Source: Rhizobium leguminosarum bv. viciae USDA 2370 | GTDB lineage: Bacteria; Pseudomonadota; Alphaproteobacteria; Rhizobiales; Rhizobiaceae | DNA length: 64,000 nucleotides | Direction of reading: 5' to 3' | Assembly: GCF_002008365.1 (NCBI RefSeq) | Contig: NZ_MRDL01000032.1 | Span: 62,001 to 126,000 of the forward strand | In this document: piece after piece, positions 62,769 to 64,000 of the stretch | How the letters are laid out: each line of letters opens with the position of its first letter | Numbering within the stretch: the first letter of the stretch is position 1 | The notes under the pieces: model-generated | Databases searched by the model: none | What the model saw: the letters and a program-made list of their open reading frames with translations, nothing else | Told to the model about the DNA's origin: nothing | Made by a program: the position numbers and the translations under genes

Positions 62769-64000
62769 TTACTGAATGACGGCCTGGACTTCATAGTTGG
62801 CGTAGCCGAATTCATTGCTTCTGGCGGCCACGAATTTATCTCCCGATGTGTAGACGGTCAGCTCGAACGGGCTCCCGTCGATCTTGGTGATGATGTGGCC
62901 ATTCTTGATCTCGTAGTCGGCCGTCGATCCAGAGGTGCTCGGATGCATGATCTGCAAGACGTCGTCCGCGCTCGGCGCGCCACCGTTCAACTCGGTGATG
63001 ACGCGTTGTCCATGCTCCCCAAACAGAACATCGAAAGTCTTCCCGGTCACCCTGTTGCGAACTTTTGCCGTCTTGCCAACGACGAGTTTCTTCAGTCGAT
63101 CATCTGTGAGCGCGACAGCTCCTGCCTTGGTCAGGTCTTCGACGGTTAGGCCGCGCTCCGCCTTGGCGACGGCAGCAGGCGTCGGCGTGTACCAGATCGG
63201 CGACGTCCACGCGCGCTCCTGAACCGTCGCGGCCACGCTGCTGGGCGGAAGTATGCCGAGCTTGGCGGCGTCATATGTGCTCCAGCGCGGTGTCGGAATT
63301 TGGAGAACACGCGAGTAGTAGAAGGCGTGCAGGCTGGGGTCGAACTCCGGGTCTGTCCATACGGCCTTCAGTTCCACCGCGCCGATGTCGTTGGTGTAGG
63401 TCGCCTTTGTGATATCGACCGTGCTTCCAATCGGTGGCAGTTTCCCGGTGACCGGATCGGGCTGGCGGTTTCCAGCCCAGGCGACGTCGAATATCTTTTC
63501 GAATATCTGTCCCTGTTTCGTCCAGCCCTTGACGATCTGGATGCGATCGAGATTGCCGTCGTCGGGGTCTTTCACCGCCGACACGATGAAGGAAGGAACC
63601 TTGTCGTCGGCGGCAGGAAGATCGCCGCCCATCGGCACACCGCTGGCATAGGCGGTCTTCGCCCAATCCGCATTGGCGAGAACACCCTTGTCATAATCCC
63701 AGCCGCCGAACATCCGTGCCTGGATGCGCACGCCGCTGGTGGCGTAGACCTCCTTGCGTTGCATGGCATTGAAGATGGAGTCGCGGGTGTTCTGTTCCGC
63801 CCAGACGACGGTCAGACCAGAGGTTCCTGTTTCGAGGACATTCATTCCCGACGCGACCGTACCCGCCAGTCGGGCGGCAGGGGTCGCGTCGATGAGGCCA
63901 TGATCGCCGAAAAAGTTCGACTGCGAATAGGCCGTGACCGTGTTGTGCGAGTCCCCAGCACCGACCACCCCGAACTTGTAAGGGTTGTAGCCGCGGGTCG
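62769..64000 (-). CDS. DUF3604 family protein, C-terminal part
   Basis: The gene runs off the right end, so only the last 410 residues are visible. GVVGAGDSHNTV at the first visible residues is the conserved DUF3604 histidine motif of a PHP-like metal-dependent hydrolase fold, followed by the family segments ETGTSGLTVVWAEQNTRDSIFNAMQRKEVYATSG (in parts) and FDVAWAGNRQP. The family is usually exported and about 600-700 residues long; its substrate is not known. The last 120 residues (LTKAGAVALTDDRLKKL onwards) look like an added domain. A 72-base spacer separates it from the parvulin gene. Confidence 0.8.
   Translation of the reverse strand, partial: TRGYNPYKFGVVGAGDSHNTVTAYSQSNFFGDHGLIDATPAARLAGTVASGMNVLETGTSGLTVVWAEQNTRDSIFNAMQRKEVYATSGVRIQARMFGGWDYDKGVLANADWAKTAYASGVPMGGDLPAADDKVPSFIVSAVKDPDDGNLDRIQIVKGWTKQGQIFEKIFDVAWAGNRQPDPVTGKLPPIGSTVDITKATYTNDIGAVELKAVWTDPEFDPSLHAFYYSRVLQIPTPRWSTYDAAKLGILPPSSVAATVQERAWTSPIWYTPTPAAVAKAERGLTVEDLTKAGAVALTDDRLKKLVVGKTAKVRNRVTGKTFDVLFGEHGQRVITELNGGAPSADDVLQIMHPSTSGSTADYEIKNGHIITKIDGSPFELTVYTSGDKFVAARSNEFGYANYEVQAVIQ

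Noticed and set aside
1..64000. CRISPR array, prophage, complete IS element or plasmid origin
   Set aside because: No regularly spaced short repeats, no phage structural or integrase genes, no transposase frame and no repABC-type genes were seen.

Overview
The window looks like a stretch of the main chromosome of a Rhizobium (R. etli / R. leguminosarum type). The evidence is high GC, the order rpmG-(gap)-pleD-divK-DUF3572-dinB, a complete 14-gene alphaproteobacterial nuo operon followed by birA-rnj-mce, a short-form proS with an alpha-r9-type sRNA divergent from it, an FMN riboswitch in front of a ribN-like transporter, and rhizobial mosaic intergenic repeats. It was read without database searches, so family names rest on motifs and remembered family features.

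Layout. 0-6.2 kb: end of a DUF983 gene, an MFS carrier, rpmG, an AT-rich gap with a candidate sRNA, the pleD-divK cell-cycle/c-di-GMP pair, DUF3572 and HAD-like genes, and a frameshifted GNAT acetyltransferase. 6.2-13.7 kb: dinB, an L,D-transpeptidase, dnaE, a 28-residue membrane peptide and a DUF5680 gene. dinB, the peptide and the DUF5680 gene each carry an exact alphaproteobacterial LexA operator (GTTC-N7-GTTC). 13.8-17.5 kb: lolD, lolC/E, proS and the sRNA. 17.7-37.2 kb: one long minus-strand block reading nuoA to nuoN, then birA, rnj, mce and a DUF1467 gene. It has three unusual features inside the complex I operon: a secreted 90-residue protein between nuoE and nuoD, a long C-terminal extension on NuoE, and an extra 232-residue protein whose tail is homologous to that extension.

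37.4-42.9 kb: two tRNA-Asp genes, a tRNA-Val, a small islet with two related exported proteins (one interrupted by a stop), gpx, a methyltransferase, a cupin and an aldo/keto reductase. 42.9-46.4 kb: an exported phytase-esterase-like protein behind a perfect PHO box, then ribN under an FMN riboswitch. 46.5-52.1 kb: hupB, lon, clpX and clpP, the protein quality-control block. 52.4-57.6 kb: a diguanylate cyclase, a cytochrome P450, a pstB fragment and a GGDEF-EAL protein.

57.8-64 kb looks accessory and eroded: a cupin, an abortive-infection-like pseudogene broken at both ends, a pore-loop channel protein, an exported protein, an OmpA tail fragment fused out of frame to another gene, and a co-directional trio HupE/UreJ-like, parvulin isomerase and DUF3604 that runs off the window.

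The most promising observation is the three-operator SOS cluster with its unannotated 28-residue membrane peptide, which has the properties of an SOS division inhibitor such as Caulobacter SidA. The complex I operon accessory proteins and the HupE-parvulin-DUF3604 trio come next.
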